Source: Nannocystis exedens (GTDB lineage: Bacteria > Myxococcota_A > Polyangia > Nannocystales > Nannocystaceae). From it: a stretch of DNA of 64,000 nt. The position numbers were made by a program, and so were the translations under genes. Location: the NCBI RefSeq assembly GCF_002343915.1, contig NZ_NETK01000001.1, positions 310,001 to 374,000 on the forward strand, written 5' to 3'. The notes under the pieces were generated by a model. It was not told the origin of the DNA, searched no databases, and saw only the letters and a program-made list of their open reading frames with translations. Shown piece after piece: positions 1 through 8,323 of the stretch (position 1 is its first letter; the number at the start of each line of letters is the position of its first letter).

Positions 1-299
1 ATCTCCCGGGGTTGAGAAGTTCCAGGCGGGATGTTTGTCGGCAGGTCGAGTACCGCCCGGCGAGCGCCGCACCGCCTCACCACGGGAGAGGGCCGCGTCA
101 CCTTCCTGTGCAGCCTGCCCGTCGCCGAGCCGGCAGTGGCGGGATGGGCGCCAACCTGCGTGACACTCGCCCCGAGATCAGGCTCGACCACGACCACGAG
201 CGGTGCCGGACCCTGCCCAACTCGACCGTACACACTCGCTGTGCCCGTCGTGACGGGAGGAGCGGAGTGCCGTGAGGTCTCGGCATGCAGACGAGATAG
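1..299. other. Unassigned sequence at left edge
   Basis: Open frames exist on both strands but their translations are Arg/Ala/Gly-rich and resemble no protein family I recognise. I see no RNA gene or repeat here. It directly precedes the IS66 remnant and may be decayed mobile DNA. Confidence 0.4.
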
Positions 300-708
300 A
301 TGGAGACGAAGCAGAAGCGGCGGAGCGAGAGGTTCAAGCGGGAGGCCCTGGCGCGGTGGCGGCTGTTGGCGGCGAGCGGGATGTCGCTCGAGCAGGGCGC
401 GCTGGAGATCGGCGTGACGGCGGTCGAGCTGCGCGCGTGGTCGCGAGGTGTGGAGGACGGGGCGTCGCTGCTGGTGCCGGTGCAGGTCGCCGGCGATGTC
501 GCGGAGCGGCGGACGCTCGTCGTCGTGTTCGCCGACGGCGTACGGGTCGAGGGGCTCAGGTCGCGGAGGTCGCCGAGCTGGTGCAGAGGCTGTCGTGATC
601 GGCGCGCAGGGCCGTGTGCCGGTGTTCGCGTATGGCGGCCGGTCGACCTGCGCAAGGGCTTCGAGGGGCTGAGCGCGCTCGTGCAGCAGGCGCTCGACAA
701 GGACCCGC
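300..708 (+). pseudogene. IS66-type tnpA-tnpB remnant, frameshifted and truncated
   Basis: From the ATG at 300 the frame encodes an IS66 TnpA-like protein: a basic N-terminus, a helix-turn-helix-like segment (residues about 15-45) and the usual C-terminal strand pattern. The last residues (VAEVAELVQRLS, stop at 596-598) are only in frame after a shift near 553-558. A tnpB start (GTG 595) overlaps that stop, as is normal in IS66. The TnpB hallmark RPVDLRKGFEGLSALV (about 640-688) needs a second frameshift. The match ends after the LDKDP codons at about 708. Two frameshifts plus truncation make this a dead copy. It is not the same element as the IS66 at 22815-27569, because its TnpA differs. 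Confidence 0.65.
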
Positions 709-917
709 AATCACCTCTCCCTCGCTCGGCACCGCCGGCAGATGGCGCGCGAGCACCTCCAGATCTCGACCCTCGTGTTCGAGGCGCCGATCTACATCCA
801 GAGGACACTTCGACCTCGAGGCACGCAGGACGGCACAGCTCCGTTCGGTGGTCGACCTCAGCGGCGCGGGCATGCGCGCGCGGCGGTGCGGCCCATGTCG
901 GCGACGTGCTCGATGGG
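709..917. other. Unassigned stretch between IS66 remnant and IS1380 copy 1
   Basis: No recognisable gene. One plus frame is open up to a TAG whose last bases belong to the CTAG target site of the adjacent IS1380 element. The sequence is probably a mosaic of earlier insertions. Confidence 0.35.
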
Positions 918-921
918 CTAG

Positions 922-2678
922 TCCGGATTTCTCACCACGGATGGGTGGGGGCCCGCCAAGCGCCTGTCAGGGGGCTTGGTGGAAGGGTGTTGGACGCCGT
1001 CGACGTGAGCCGGGAGGCGCGCTCGTTACGCCCCACGGCTGGCGCGAGATCGAGCTGTTAGATGGATTACAAAGCCGGCTGCGCGTTTGGGGTGACCTGC
1101 GCATAAGGACAGACGAGCCCCGGCGCGCAGCGCGGCGCGCCCTTTGAGTGACGGATGTCGAGGCCGTCAGCGTCTCATGACGTGATGACGGTAAAGGTTC
1201 TCGAGGACGCGCCACCACACGTGCTGGAGCGGGAAGACCGAGCTTAGGGAGACGCGGAGCCTGCGGACCGAGGCGGTGACGATGGCGCCGATCTTGAGCA
1301 GCCGCGTGCGGATCGTGGAGACCTGGGCGTGGGCGAGCTCGGTGCCGGCGAGGGCGATCCGGCGGAGCTCGTTGAGAATCATGTAGGCGACGGACGACAG
1401 CCACAGGCGGAGCTGGTTGGCGCGCAGCGTGTGGGCGCTGATGCGGTCGGCGAAGAGGCCGAGCTGCTGCTCCTTGATCCGGTTCTCCATGTCCCCACGA
1501 GCGCAGTAGAGGTCCTCGTAGAGCGAGCGCGCGTCGTACTCGTCATGCGAGAGGTTGGTGGCGACGAAGCGCGGGTTCTCCTTGTCCGTCGTGTACTCGG
1601 CCTTGCCGACCACCCGGCGCTCTCGCGACCACGTCCGGTTGGTCTCGTAGCGAAAGTCCTTGAAGACGCGTGCTTCCTTGCCGGTCTGCTCGGAGGTGGT
1701 GCGGGCCTGCGTCATCTCGTCCTCGATCTCGGCGATCAGGCGCGAGTTCTTCTGCAGGCCGAGGACGAAGAAGAGGCCGTTGTCCTCGCACCAGCGCATG
1801 ACCTCGTCTCGGCAGAAGCCGGAATCGCCGCGCACGATGATCCGGACGGCCGGCCAGCGAGCGAGGATCTGACTGACGATCCTCTCGAGCTCCTCGACCG
1901 CGCCGCTGACTGGCTGCTTGTCGGCGGTGTTCAGCGCGGCGCCGAGGAGGAAGTCGCCGCAGAAGACGTACAGCGGCAGGTAGCAGTAGCTGTCGTAGAA
2001 GCCGTGGAAGAAGCGACCCTCCTGCTTGCCGTGTACGGGGTCGTCCGTCGCGTCGAGATCGAGGACGATCTCGGCGGGCGGCCGATCGTGCGCGGCCAGG
2101 AAGGTGTCGACGAAGAGGCGCTGGATGCCGTGGTCGTCGTAACTGATCTTCTTGTAGCGCTCGTCGCCGGCCACCGTGGGCTTCGCCAGCTCCAGGCGGT
2201 TCAGCGTGCTCTTGCCCGCCAGCGCATGGCCCCGGTCGCGCACCCGCTTGCGCTGCTCGCCGGTCGGATCGGCCTTGCCTATCGCCAGCGCGAGCAAGGC
2301 ATCGTCGCGGAGCACGTCGTGGTCGTTCAGGTCCTCGTAACCACACAGCAGGCCCAGCACGCGCTGCGCGAGCAATTCCTCGACAGTGTGCTCGATGCGG
2401 CTCGGGTCGCGGTGGTCCCGGAAGCAGGCCGCGAAGTCCCGAAACACACCTGAACTCTCGGTCAGCTCCCGCAGCAACAGCAGGCCCCCGTCCGAGCTGA
2501 CCCGTCCGCCGTCAAAGGCGGCCTCGACACGCCTCCGCCCGGCCGGTTGAAAATCGAACTCGGTGCGGATACACCTTGTCGTGTTCCGGCCGTACCCCTG
2601 GGTGGTCAGCAATCGTTTCACACCCGCTCGAACTCGGGAAGTACGGCCGGAATTCCTTCCCGTGGTGAGAAATCCGGA
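922..2678 (-). mobile_element. IS1380-type insertion sequence, copy 1
   Basis: This 1757-bp element has terminal inverted repeats TCCGGATTTCTCACCACGG (left end 922, right end 2678). It is flanked on both sides by CTAG (918-921 and 2679-2682), which reads as a 4-bp target duplication. It carries one transposase gene on the minus strand. Copies 2 and 3 (5556-7312 and 7317-10419) share the ends, the length apart from a nested insertion, and almost all of the sequence, so amplification is recent. Confidence 0.9.
1167..2621 (-). CDS. tnpA: IS1380-family transposase, copy 1
   Basis: A 484-residue DDE transposase, a normal length for the IS1380 group. The likely catalytic acidic residues lie in LDLDATDDPVHG, VRGDSGFCRDE and the C-terminal DMENRIKEQQLGLFADR region, the order expected of an RNase H-like DDE enzyme. 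The start used is GTG at 2621, about 57 bp inside the upstream inverted repeat, and no better ATG fits. The frame is intact. It differs from copy 2 at only a few residues (for example H versus Q in the S-x-DEYDARS segment), so it is probably active or recently so. Confidence 0.9.
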   Translation of the reverse strand: MKRLLTTQGYGRNTTRCIRTEFDFQPAGRRRVEAAFDGGRVSSDGGLLLLRELTESSGVFRDFAACFRDHRDPSRIEHTVEELLAQRVLGLLCGYEDLNDHDVLRDDALLALAIGKADPTGEQRKRVRDRGHALAGKSTLNRLELAKPTVAGDERYKKISYDDHGIQRLFVDTFLAAHDRPPAEIVLDLDATDDPVHGKQEGRFFHGFYDSYCYLPLYVFCGDFLLGAALNTADKQPVSGAVEELERIVSQILARWPAVRIIVRGDSGFCRDEVMRWCEDNGLFFVLGLQKNSRLIAEIEDEMTQARTTSEQTGKEARVFKDFRYETNRTWSRERRVVGKAEYTTDKENPRFVATNLSHDEYDARSLYEDLYCARGDMENRIKEQQLGLFADRISAHTLRANQLRLWLSSVAYMILNELRRIALAGTELAHAQVSTIRTRLLKIGAIVTASVRRLRVSLSSVFPLQHVWWRVLENLYRHHVMRR

Positions 2679-2750
2679 CTAGGCCATGTCCGAGATCTCG
2701 AAAACGCCAGTTTCTTGGAGATATCGGGGTTTTTTGATCTGGTCGGGGAC

Positions 2751-3139
2751 ATGACGCCCCGCGTTCCCCGCCACCAGCTCACGGACGACCAGTGGAACCT
2801 GATCGCGGACCTGTTCCCGACTCGCAACTGCAAGACGGGACGGCGCGCGAGAGATCGCCGGACGATCCTGAACGCCATCTTTTGGGTGCTCCGCACAGGG
2901 GCGCCGTGGCGTGATCTTCCGATCGAGTTCGGTCCATGGTCGACTGCGTGGGACTTCTTCAACAAGTGGAACCAAGACGGGACGTTCGACGAGGTGCTGC
3001 GACGACTCCGCAGCTGCGTGGTATCGCATGGCGACCCACCCGCCGAGCTCTGGTGCATCGACGGCACGTCGATCCGCGCGGCTCGCTGCAGCAGCGGCGG
3101 GGGGAAAATCGACGGACCCAGAAGAACCGAAGGATCACG
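2751..3139 (+). pseudogene. IS5-family (IS427-like) transposase, N-terminal remnant
   Basis: The ATG at 2751 begins a typical IS5/IS427 N-terminus: RHQLTDDQWNLIADLFP, then ILNAIFWVLRTGAPWRDLP and the first catalytic region WCIDGTSIRAAR. A run GGGGGGAAAA near 3099-3108 sits where many IS427-type elements shift frame. After it the new frame reads TDPEEPKDH and then homology stops at about 3139. The catalytic C-terminal half is missing, so this fragment cannot transpose alone. It begins 69 bp after the CTAG duplicate of IS1380 copy 1. Confidence 0.75.
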
Positions 3140-3433
3140 TGTCGACGCCGGCCGAAATCCGAGGCGCAGCGCCGATGAGGCGTCAACGGTCAGCGGATGA
3201 GGATCAAGCAGCGCGTCAAGTTTTCGGCGAACGCTGGCGGGTCGGGTAGAGGGAGCGCGGCCGCCAAAAGGTGAGCGCTGAGAGGTAGCGACTCTCAGCG
3301 CTCGGTGTCGTAGCCGGCCGTACCCCAAAGGACAGCCAACAAAGAAGCGACGGCAGGAGGGTACGGCGAGGGCTCGGGGAAGTCCAGCGGAGTGCGTGGC
3401 CGGGCACGTGGTCGATCGAGGACGAGAGCCAGC
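3140..3433. other. Unassigned sequence between IS5 and IS3 elements
   Basis: No gene is supported. Its only clear structure is the hairpin at 3273-3303. The 3' part of the IS5 element should be here but is not recognisable. Confidence 0.4.
3273..3303. repeat. Perfect 12-bp inverted repeat (hairpin)
   Basis: GAGCGCTGAGAG (3273-3284) and its exact reverse complement (3292-3303) are separated by 7 nt. No T-run follows on either strand, so a rho-independent terminator is not supported. It may be the end of a lost mobile element. Confidence 0.7.
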
Positions 3434-3473
3434 TGTATTGGCTCAGCGTGAATGCAACCGAGGGAGGTGCGGC

Positions 3474-4469
3474 TTACGGACTTGCGGGTGGGCAGGTCTG
3501 GTTGGGATGATGGTGGGTTTGGTGTCGGCGAGCAAGTTCTCGGCGTTGACGGCGGAGCTCTCGAGCGGCCTCGAGTTTGCGGTCGCGTTCGACGAAGATC
3601 GCAGCTTCGCGGCCGGCGAGCTTGTCGACCGGCGCAATGTAGCCGATGGCACTGTGGAGGCGGCGGGCGTTGTAGTGCTCGACGAAGTCGGCGGTGACGC
3701 GACGGGCCTCGTCGATCGTCGATGGCGCTGCGGGCCGTAAGGCCGTGGACTTGAAGGTTTTGTGCCAGCGTTCGAGCTTGCCGTTGGACTGCGGGTAGCC
3801 GGGTGAGATCCGGACGTGGGTCATGCCGGCGACGCGGATGAACTCCTTGAAATCGCGGGCGATGAACTGGGGGCCGTTGTCGGTGACGATGCGGGGCCGC
3901 GCCCCGGGGAACAGCTCCCGGGCGCGCTGCAGGATGCACTCGACGTCTCGTTCGGTCATCGACTCGCGGAGATCCCAGTGGACGATGTAACGGCTGTAGC
4001 CGTCGAGCACGCTGCACAGGTAGTAGAACGTGCCGGCGAGGTTGATGTAGGCGATGTCGACGTGCCAGTGGCGGTGCGGGCCGTCAGGCTGCTGGAAGCC
4101 AGTGCCCTTCTTCGAAGGACCGCGCTGCCAGCGATCGAGGCGGCCAGCGGCGCTCAGGACTCGGTAGACGGTCGCCGGGCTGACGGCGACGATGTCCTGG
4201 TCGAGCATCATGTAGGTCAGCCGTCGGTAGCCCTCGAGTGGGTGCTTGTCGAAGAAGTCGAGGATCGCCTGGCGCTCGGCGTCGAGGATCCAGTGGTCGC
4301 GCGGGATCTTCCCGTTGTGCTCGTTGGCCTTGCCGTACCGCTCGCGCCAGCGCGTCAGCTGCGACCGCTGGATCCCCAGCCACCCCGCGAAGCGGGCCGG
4401 CGCCAGCTCGGTCTTCTCCGACCAGTCGGTGACGAAGTCGATCACCTCGTCCCGCGTCTCATGGGGCAC
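3474..4469 (-). CDS. IS3-family transposase OrfB (DDE integrase)
   Basis: 331 residues. An HTH_21-like region (RQAILDFFDKHPLEGYRRL) precedes an rve-type integrase core with HWHVDIAYINLAG (first Asp), IVTDNGPQFIARDFKEF (second Asp) and SNGKLERWHKTFK (catalytic Glu). The intact core suggests an active enzyme. The listed start is a GTG, but OrfB is probably made as an OrfAB fusion. OrfA ends with an A7G run in minus orientation (4505-4498), and OrfB lies in the -1 frame relative to it, the classic IS3 programmed frameshift layout. Confidence 0.88.
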   Translation of the reverse strand: MPHETRDEVIDFVTDWSEKTELAPARFAGWLGIQRSQLTRWRERYGKANEHNGKIPRDHWILDAERQAILDFFDKHPLEGYRRLTYMMLDQDIVAVSPATVYRVLSAAGRLDRWQRGPSKKGTGFQQPDGPHRHWHVDIAYINLAGTFYYLCSVLDGYSRYIVHWDLRESMTERDVECILQRARELFPGARPRIVTDNGPQFIARDFKEFIRVAGMTHVRISPGYPQSNGKLERWHKTFKSTALRPAAPSTIDEARRVTADFVEHYNARRLHSAIGYIAPVDKLAGREAAIFVERDRKLEAARELRRQRRELARRHQTHHHPNQTCPPASP

Positions 4470-4480
4470 CCAGCGGCCGT

Positions 4481-4804
4481 TCAGAGCTCCCCAAGCTCTT
4501 TTTTTAGGTCAACCAGCGCCTCCGACAGCTCGGCGATCACCGCGTCCTTCTTGACCAGCTTCGCCTCGAGGTGCTCCACCTTCTCGCCGAGCTCGCGCTT
4601 GACCGTCTCCGCCGGCGTCGTGCGAGATTCGACGAACACCTGCGGCGCGCGCTCAAATAGCGCCCGCTGCCAGCCGTAGAACACGCTGGGCTGCAGCTTG
4701 TACTTCTCGCACAGGTCCGACACGGGCACCTTGTCGAGGTGGTGCTCTCGCAGGATCTTGGATTTCTGCTCGGGGGTGAAGTGTCGGCGTTCTTGCTTCT
4801 TCAT
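4481..4804 (-). CDS. IS3-family OrfA (DNA-binding subunit)
   Basis: 107 residues from the ATG at 4804 (protein start MKKQERRHFTPEQK). A longer frame starts at 4837, but its extra residues lie in the leader near the inverted repeat. The N-terminal half is an HTH_Tnp_1-like domain (SKILREHHLDKVPVSDLCEK...QPSVFYGW). The C-terminal half is a heptad-rich coiled coil (EKVEHLEAKLVKKDAVIAEL) used for oligomerisation in this family. The slippery A7G (4498-4505) lies 10 codons before the stop and would allow a -1 shift into orfB. Confidence 0.85.
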   Translation of the reverse strand: MKKQERRHFTPEQKSKILREHHLDKVPVSDLCEKYKLQPSVFYGWQRALFERAPQVFVESRTTPAETVKRELGEKVEHLEAKLVKKDAVIAELSEALVDLKKELGEL

Positions 4805-4872
4805 GCGGGCCTCCTGGCCACGCCTCTCCTCTACCAAAACTCAGGCCCGTTGCGGGCCAGCCGAGGCAGTAC

Positions 4873-5193
4873 AGTCGCCTGCACCGCTACGTCAAGCCCG
4901 CGCTGCTCGTCGTCGACGAGCTCGGCTACCTGCCCTACAGCAACCGCTACGCCGACCTGCTCTTCGAGGTCGTCTCCCAGCGATACACCAAGGCGCCGGT
5001 CGTGATCACCACCAATCGGCCCTTCAGCGAGTGGGCCGCCGTCTTCCACAGCGCCTCCTGCGTCGGCACCCTCCTCGATCGCCTCTGCCACAAGGTCGAG
5101 ATCGTCGAGATCGCCGGCGAATCCTGGCGCCTCAAGGAAGCCAACGAACGCACCTCCCGTCGCCGTAGCCGTCCGCCAAAACCCCCAGGCTGA
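4873..5193 (+). pseudogene. istB: IstB (IS21 helper ATPase), C-terminal fragment
   Basis: Immediately after the IS3 end an open frame encodes the C-terminal ~105 residues of an IS21-type IstB/DnaC-like AAA ATPase: LLVVDELGYLPYS (Walker B), then VVITTNRPFSEWAAVF (sensor region) and LLDRLCHKVEIVEIAGESWR, ending with a basic tail and a stop at 5191-5193. The N-terminus with Walker A is missing, and no istA is visible. This is the residue of an IS21 element broken by the IS3 insertion or by deletion. Confidence 0.85.
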
Positions 5194-5271
5194 CCGCCCG
5201 CAGCCAGCTCCCGCATCACGTCCACGCCGGCGCTGTGCGCCGGCGATTTGCGTCGGCGTCCGACACCGGCG

Positions 5272-5475
5272 CTACCCACCGGCGCCGGACACCGGCGCTA
5301 CGCTGCGGATCGTGGCCGGCGACAACAACTTCCCCTCGTCCAACATCTGCAGCATGCGTATTCGCTTCCAGGTCCGCTCCGTTTGCCGCTCCCGAGCCTT
5401 TCGCCGCAGGAGCTCTCGATCCTCGTCCTTGAGCTTGAGTCCGGGGAACCGGGGTCGTGGCTTCTTCCGCCTCAT
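5272..5475 (-). pseudogene. Probable IS630-type transposase N-terminal fragment
   Basis: The minus frame encodes about 55 residues of helical, highly charged sequence (LKLKDEDRELLRRKARER, then RIRMLQMLDEGKLLS). This resembles the first helices of IS630-type helix-turn-helix regions, then runs into low-complexity sequence. The body of the transposase is absent. A C-terminal IS630 fragment lies at 29448-29650; whether the two are halves of one gene cannot be settled from sequence alone. The tract at 5233-5300 repeats ACACCGGCGCTAC. Confidence 0.4.
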
Positions 5476-5555
5476 GGCACCCGTAGATCAGAATCTCGGA
5501 CAGAGCGCAAATTCGCGCAAGGTTTTTGATCGCTACGCTACGGTCGGAGCACTAG

Positions 5556-7312
5556 TCCGGATTTCTCACCACGGGAAGGAATTCCGGCCGCACTTCCCGA
5601 GTTCGAGCGGGTGTGAAACGATTGCTGACCACCCAGGGGTACGGCCGGAACACGACAAGGTGTATCCGCACCGAGTTCGATTTTCAACCGGCCGGGCGGA
5701 GGCGTGTCGAGGCCGCCTTTGACGGCGGACGGGTCAGCTCGGACGGGGGCCTGCTGTTGCTGCGGGAGCTGACCGAGAGTTCAGGTGTGTTTCGGGACTT
5801 CGCGGCCTGCTTCCGGGACCACCGCGACCCGAGCCGCATCGAGCACACCGTCGAGGAACTGCTCGCGCAGCGCGTGCTGGGCCTGCTGTGTGGTTACGAG
5901 GACCTGAACGACCACGACGTGCTCCGCGACGATGCCTTGCTCGCGCTGGCGATAGGCAAGGCCGATCCGACCGGCGAGCAGCGCAAGCGGGTGCGCGACC
6001 GGGGCCATGCGCTGGCGGGCAAGAGCACGCTGAACCGCCTGGAGCTGGCGAAGCCCACGGTGGCCGGCGACGAGCGCTACAAGAAGATCAGCTACGACGA
6101 CCACGGCATCCAGCGCCTCTTCGTCGACACCTTCCTGGCCGCGCACGATCGGCCGCCCGCCGAGATCGTCCTCGATCTCGACGCGACGGACGACCCCGTA
6201 CACGGCAAGCAGGAGGGTCGCTTCTTCCACGGCTTCTACGACAGCTACTGCTACCTGCCGCTGTACGTCTTCTGCGGCGACTTCATCCTTGGCGCCGCGC
6301 TGAACACCGCCGACAAGCAGCCAGTCAGCGGCGCGGTCGAGGAGCTCGAGAGGATCGTCAGTCAGATCCTCGCTCGCTGGCCGGCCGTCCGGATCATCGT
6401 GCGCGGCGATTCCGGCTTCTGCCGCGACGAGGTCATGCGCTGGTGCGAGGACAACGGCCTCTTCTTCGTCCTCGGCCTGCAGAAGAACTCGCGCCTGATC
6501 GCCGAGATCGAGGACGAGATGACGCAGGCCCGCACCACCTCCGAGCAGACCGGCAAGGAAGCACGCGTCTTCAAGGACTTTCGCTACGAGACCAACCGGA
6601 CGTGGTCGCGAGAGCGCCGGGTGGTCGGCAAGGCCGAGTACACGACGGACAAGGAGAATCCGCGCTTCGTCGCCACCAACCTCTCGCAGGACGAGTACGA
6701 CGCGCGCTCGCTCTACGAGGACCTCTACTGCGCTCGTGGGGACATGGAGAACCGGATCAAGGAGCAGCAGCTCGGCCTCTTCGCCGACCGCACCAGCGCC
6801 CACACGCTGCGCGCCAACCAGCTCCGCCTGTGGCTGTCGTCCGTCGCCTACATGATCCTCAACGAGCTCCGCCGGATCGCCCTCGCCGGCACCGAGCTCG
6901 CCCACGCCCAGGTCTCCACGATCCGCACGCGGCTGCTCAAGATCGGCGCCATCGTCACCGCCTCGGTCCGCAGGCTCCGCGTCTCCCTAAGCTCGGTCTT
7001 CCCGCTCCAGCACGTGTGGTGGCGCGTCCTCGAGAACCTCCACCGCCATCACGTCATGAGACGCTGACGGCCTCGACATCCGTCACTCAAAGGGCGCGCC
7101 GCGCTGCGCGCCGGGGCTCGTCTGTCCTTATGCGCAGGTCACCCCAAACACGCAGCCGGCTTTGTAATCCATCTAACAGCTCGATCTCGCGCCAGCAGTG
7201 GGGCGTAACGAGCGCACCTCCCGGCTCACGTCGACGGCGTCCAACACCCTTCCACCAAGCCCCCTGACAGGCGCTTGGCGGGCCCCCACCCATCCGTGGT
7301 GAGAAATCCGGA
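5556..7312 (+). mobile_element. IS1380-type insertion sequence, copy 2
   Basis: 1757 bp with the same 19-bp terminal inverted repeats as copy 1, bounded by CTAG at 5552-5555 and 7313-7316. It is in opposite orientation to copy 1. The right-hand CTAG is shared with copy 3, so copies 2 and 3 are a direct tandem separated by only four bases. Confidence 0.92.
5613..7067 (+). CDS. tnpA: IS1380-family transposase, copy 2
   Basis: 484 residues, full length, GTG start at 5613, with the same DDE regions as copy 1 (LDLDATDDPVHG, VRGDSGFCRDE, DMENRIKEQQLG). A handful of substitutions separate it from copies 1 and 3 (for instance FILGAAL for FLLGAAL, ADRTSAH for ADRISAH). No frameshift or stop is present, so it could supply transposase for all three copies. 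Confidence 0.92.
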   Translation: MKRLLTTQGYGRNTTRCIRTEFDFQPAGRRRVEAAFDGGRVSSDGGLLLLRELTESSGVFRDFAACFRDHRDPSRIEHTVEELLAQRVLGLLCGYEDLNDHDVLRDDALLALAIGKADPTGEQRKRVRDRGHALAGKSTLNRLELAKPTVAGDERYKKISYDDHGIQRLFVDTFLAAHDRPPAEIVLDLDATDDPVHGKQEGRFFHGFYDSYCYLPLYVFCGDFILGAALNTADKQPVSGAVEELERIVSQILARWPAVRIIVRGDSGFCRDEVMRWCEDNGLFFVLGLQKNSRLIAEIEDEMTQARTTSEQTGKEARVFKDFRYETNRTWSRERRVVGKAEYTTDKENPRFVATNLSQDEYDARSLYEDLYCARGDMENRIKEQQLGLFADRTSAHTLRANQLRLWLSSVAYMILNELRRIALAGTELAHAQVSTIRTRLLKIGAIVTASVRRLRVSLSSVFPLQHVWWRVLENLHRHHVMRR

Positions 7313-7316
7313 CTAG
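7313..7316. other. Shared CTAG junction between tandem IS1380 copies
   Basis: The four bases CTAG are at once the right target duplicate of copy 2 and the left one of copy 3. This is what results if a second element inserts into the CTAG already flanking the first. Confidence 0.85.
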
Positions 7317-8323
7317 TCCGGATTTCTCACCACGGGAAGGAATTCCGGCCGTACTTCCCGAGTTCGAGCGGGTGTGAAACGATTGCTGACCACCCAGGGG
7401 TACGGCCGGAACACGACAAGGTGTATCCGCACCGAGTTCGATTTTCAACCGGCCGGGCGGAGGCGTGTCGAGGCCGCCTTTGACGGCGGACGGGTCAGCT
7501 CGGACGGGGACCTGCTGTTGCTGCGGGAGCTGACCGAGAGTTCAGGTGTGTTTCGGGACTTCGCGGCCTGCTTCCGGGACCACCGCGACCCGAGCCGCAT
7601 CGAGCACACTGTCGAGGAATTGCTCGCGCAGCGCGTGCTGGGCCTGCTGTGTGGTTACGAGGACCTGAACGACCACGACGTGCTCCGCGACGATGCCTTG
7701 CTCGCGCTGGCGATAGGCAAGGCCGATCCGACCGGCGAGCAGCGCAAGCGGGTGCGCGACCGGGGCCATGCGCTGGCGGGCAAGAGCACGCTGAACCGCC
7801 TGGAGCTGGCGAAGCCCACGGTGGCCGGCGACGAGCGCTACAAGAAGATCAGTTACGACGACCACGGCATCCAGCGCCTCTTCGTCGACACCTTCCTGGC
7901 CGCGCACGATCGGCCGCCCGCCGAGATCGTCCTCGATCTCGACGCGACGGACGACCCCGTACACGGCAAGCAGGAGGGTCGCTTCTTCCACGGCTTCTAC
8001 GACAGCTACTGCTACCTGCCGCTGTACGTCTTCTGCGGCGACTTCCTCCTCGGCGCCGCGCTGAACACCGCCGACAAGCAGCCAGTCAGCGGCGCGGTCG
8101 AGGAGCTCGAGAGGATCGTCAGTCAGATCCTCGCTCGCTGGCCGGCCGTCCGGATCATCGTGCGCGGAGATTCCGGCTTCTGCCGCGACGAGGTCATGCG
8201 CTGGTGCGAGGACAACGGTCTCTTCTTCGTCCTCGGCCTGCAGAAGAACTCGCGCCTGATCGCCGAGATCGAGGACGAGATGACGCAGGCCCGCACCACC
8301 TCCGAGCAGACCGGCAAGAAAGC

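Larger units (their letters stand above)
3434..4873 (-). mobile_element. IS3-family insertion sequence
   Basis: This 1440-bp element has orfA and orfB on the minus strand. Its ends are imperfect inverted repeats: TGTATTGGCTCAGC at 3434 and, on the opposite strand at 4873, TGTACTGCCTCGGC. The flanking trinucleotides (AGC left, GTC right) are not a direct repeat. The normal 3-5 bp duplication is therefore missing, which suggests rearrangement after insertion. The right end abuts an IstB fragment with no gap. A truncated second copy of the orfA end lies at 29344-29447. Confidence 0.8.

Noticed and set aside
3273..3303. Rho-independent terminator
   Set aside because: The stem is perfect but no T-run follows on either strand and no gene ends at it.
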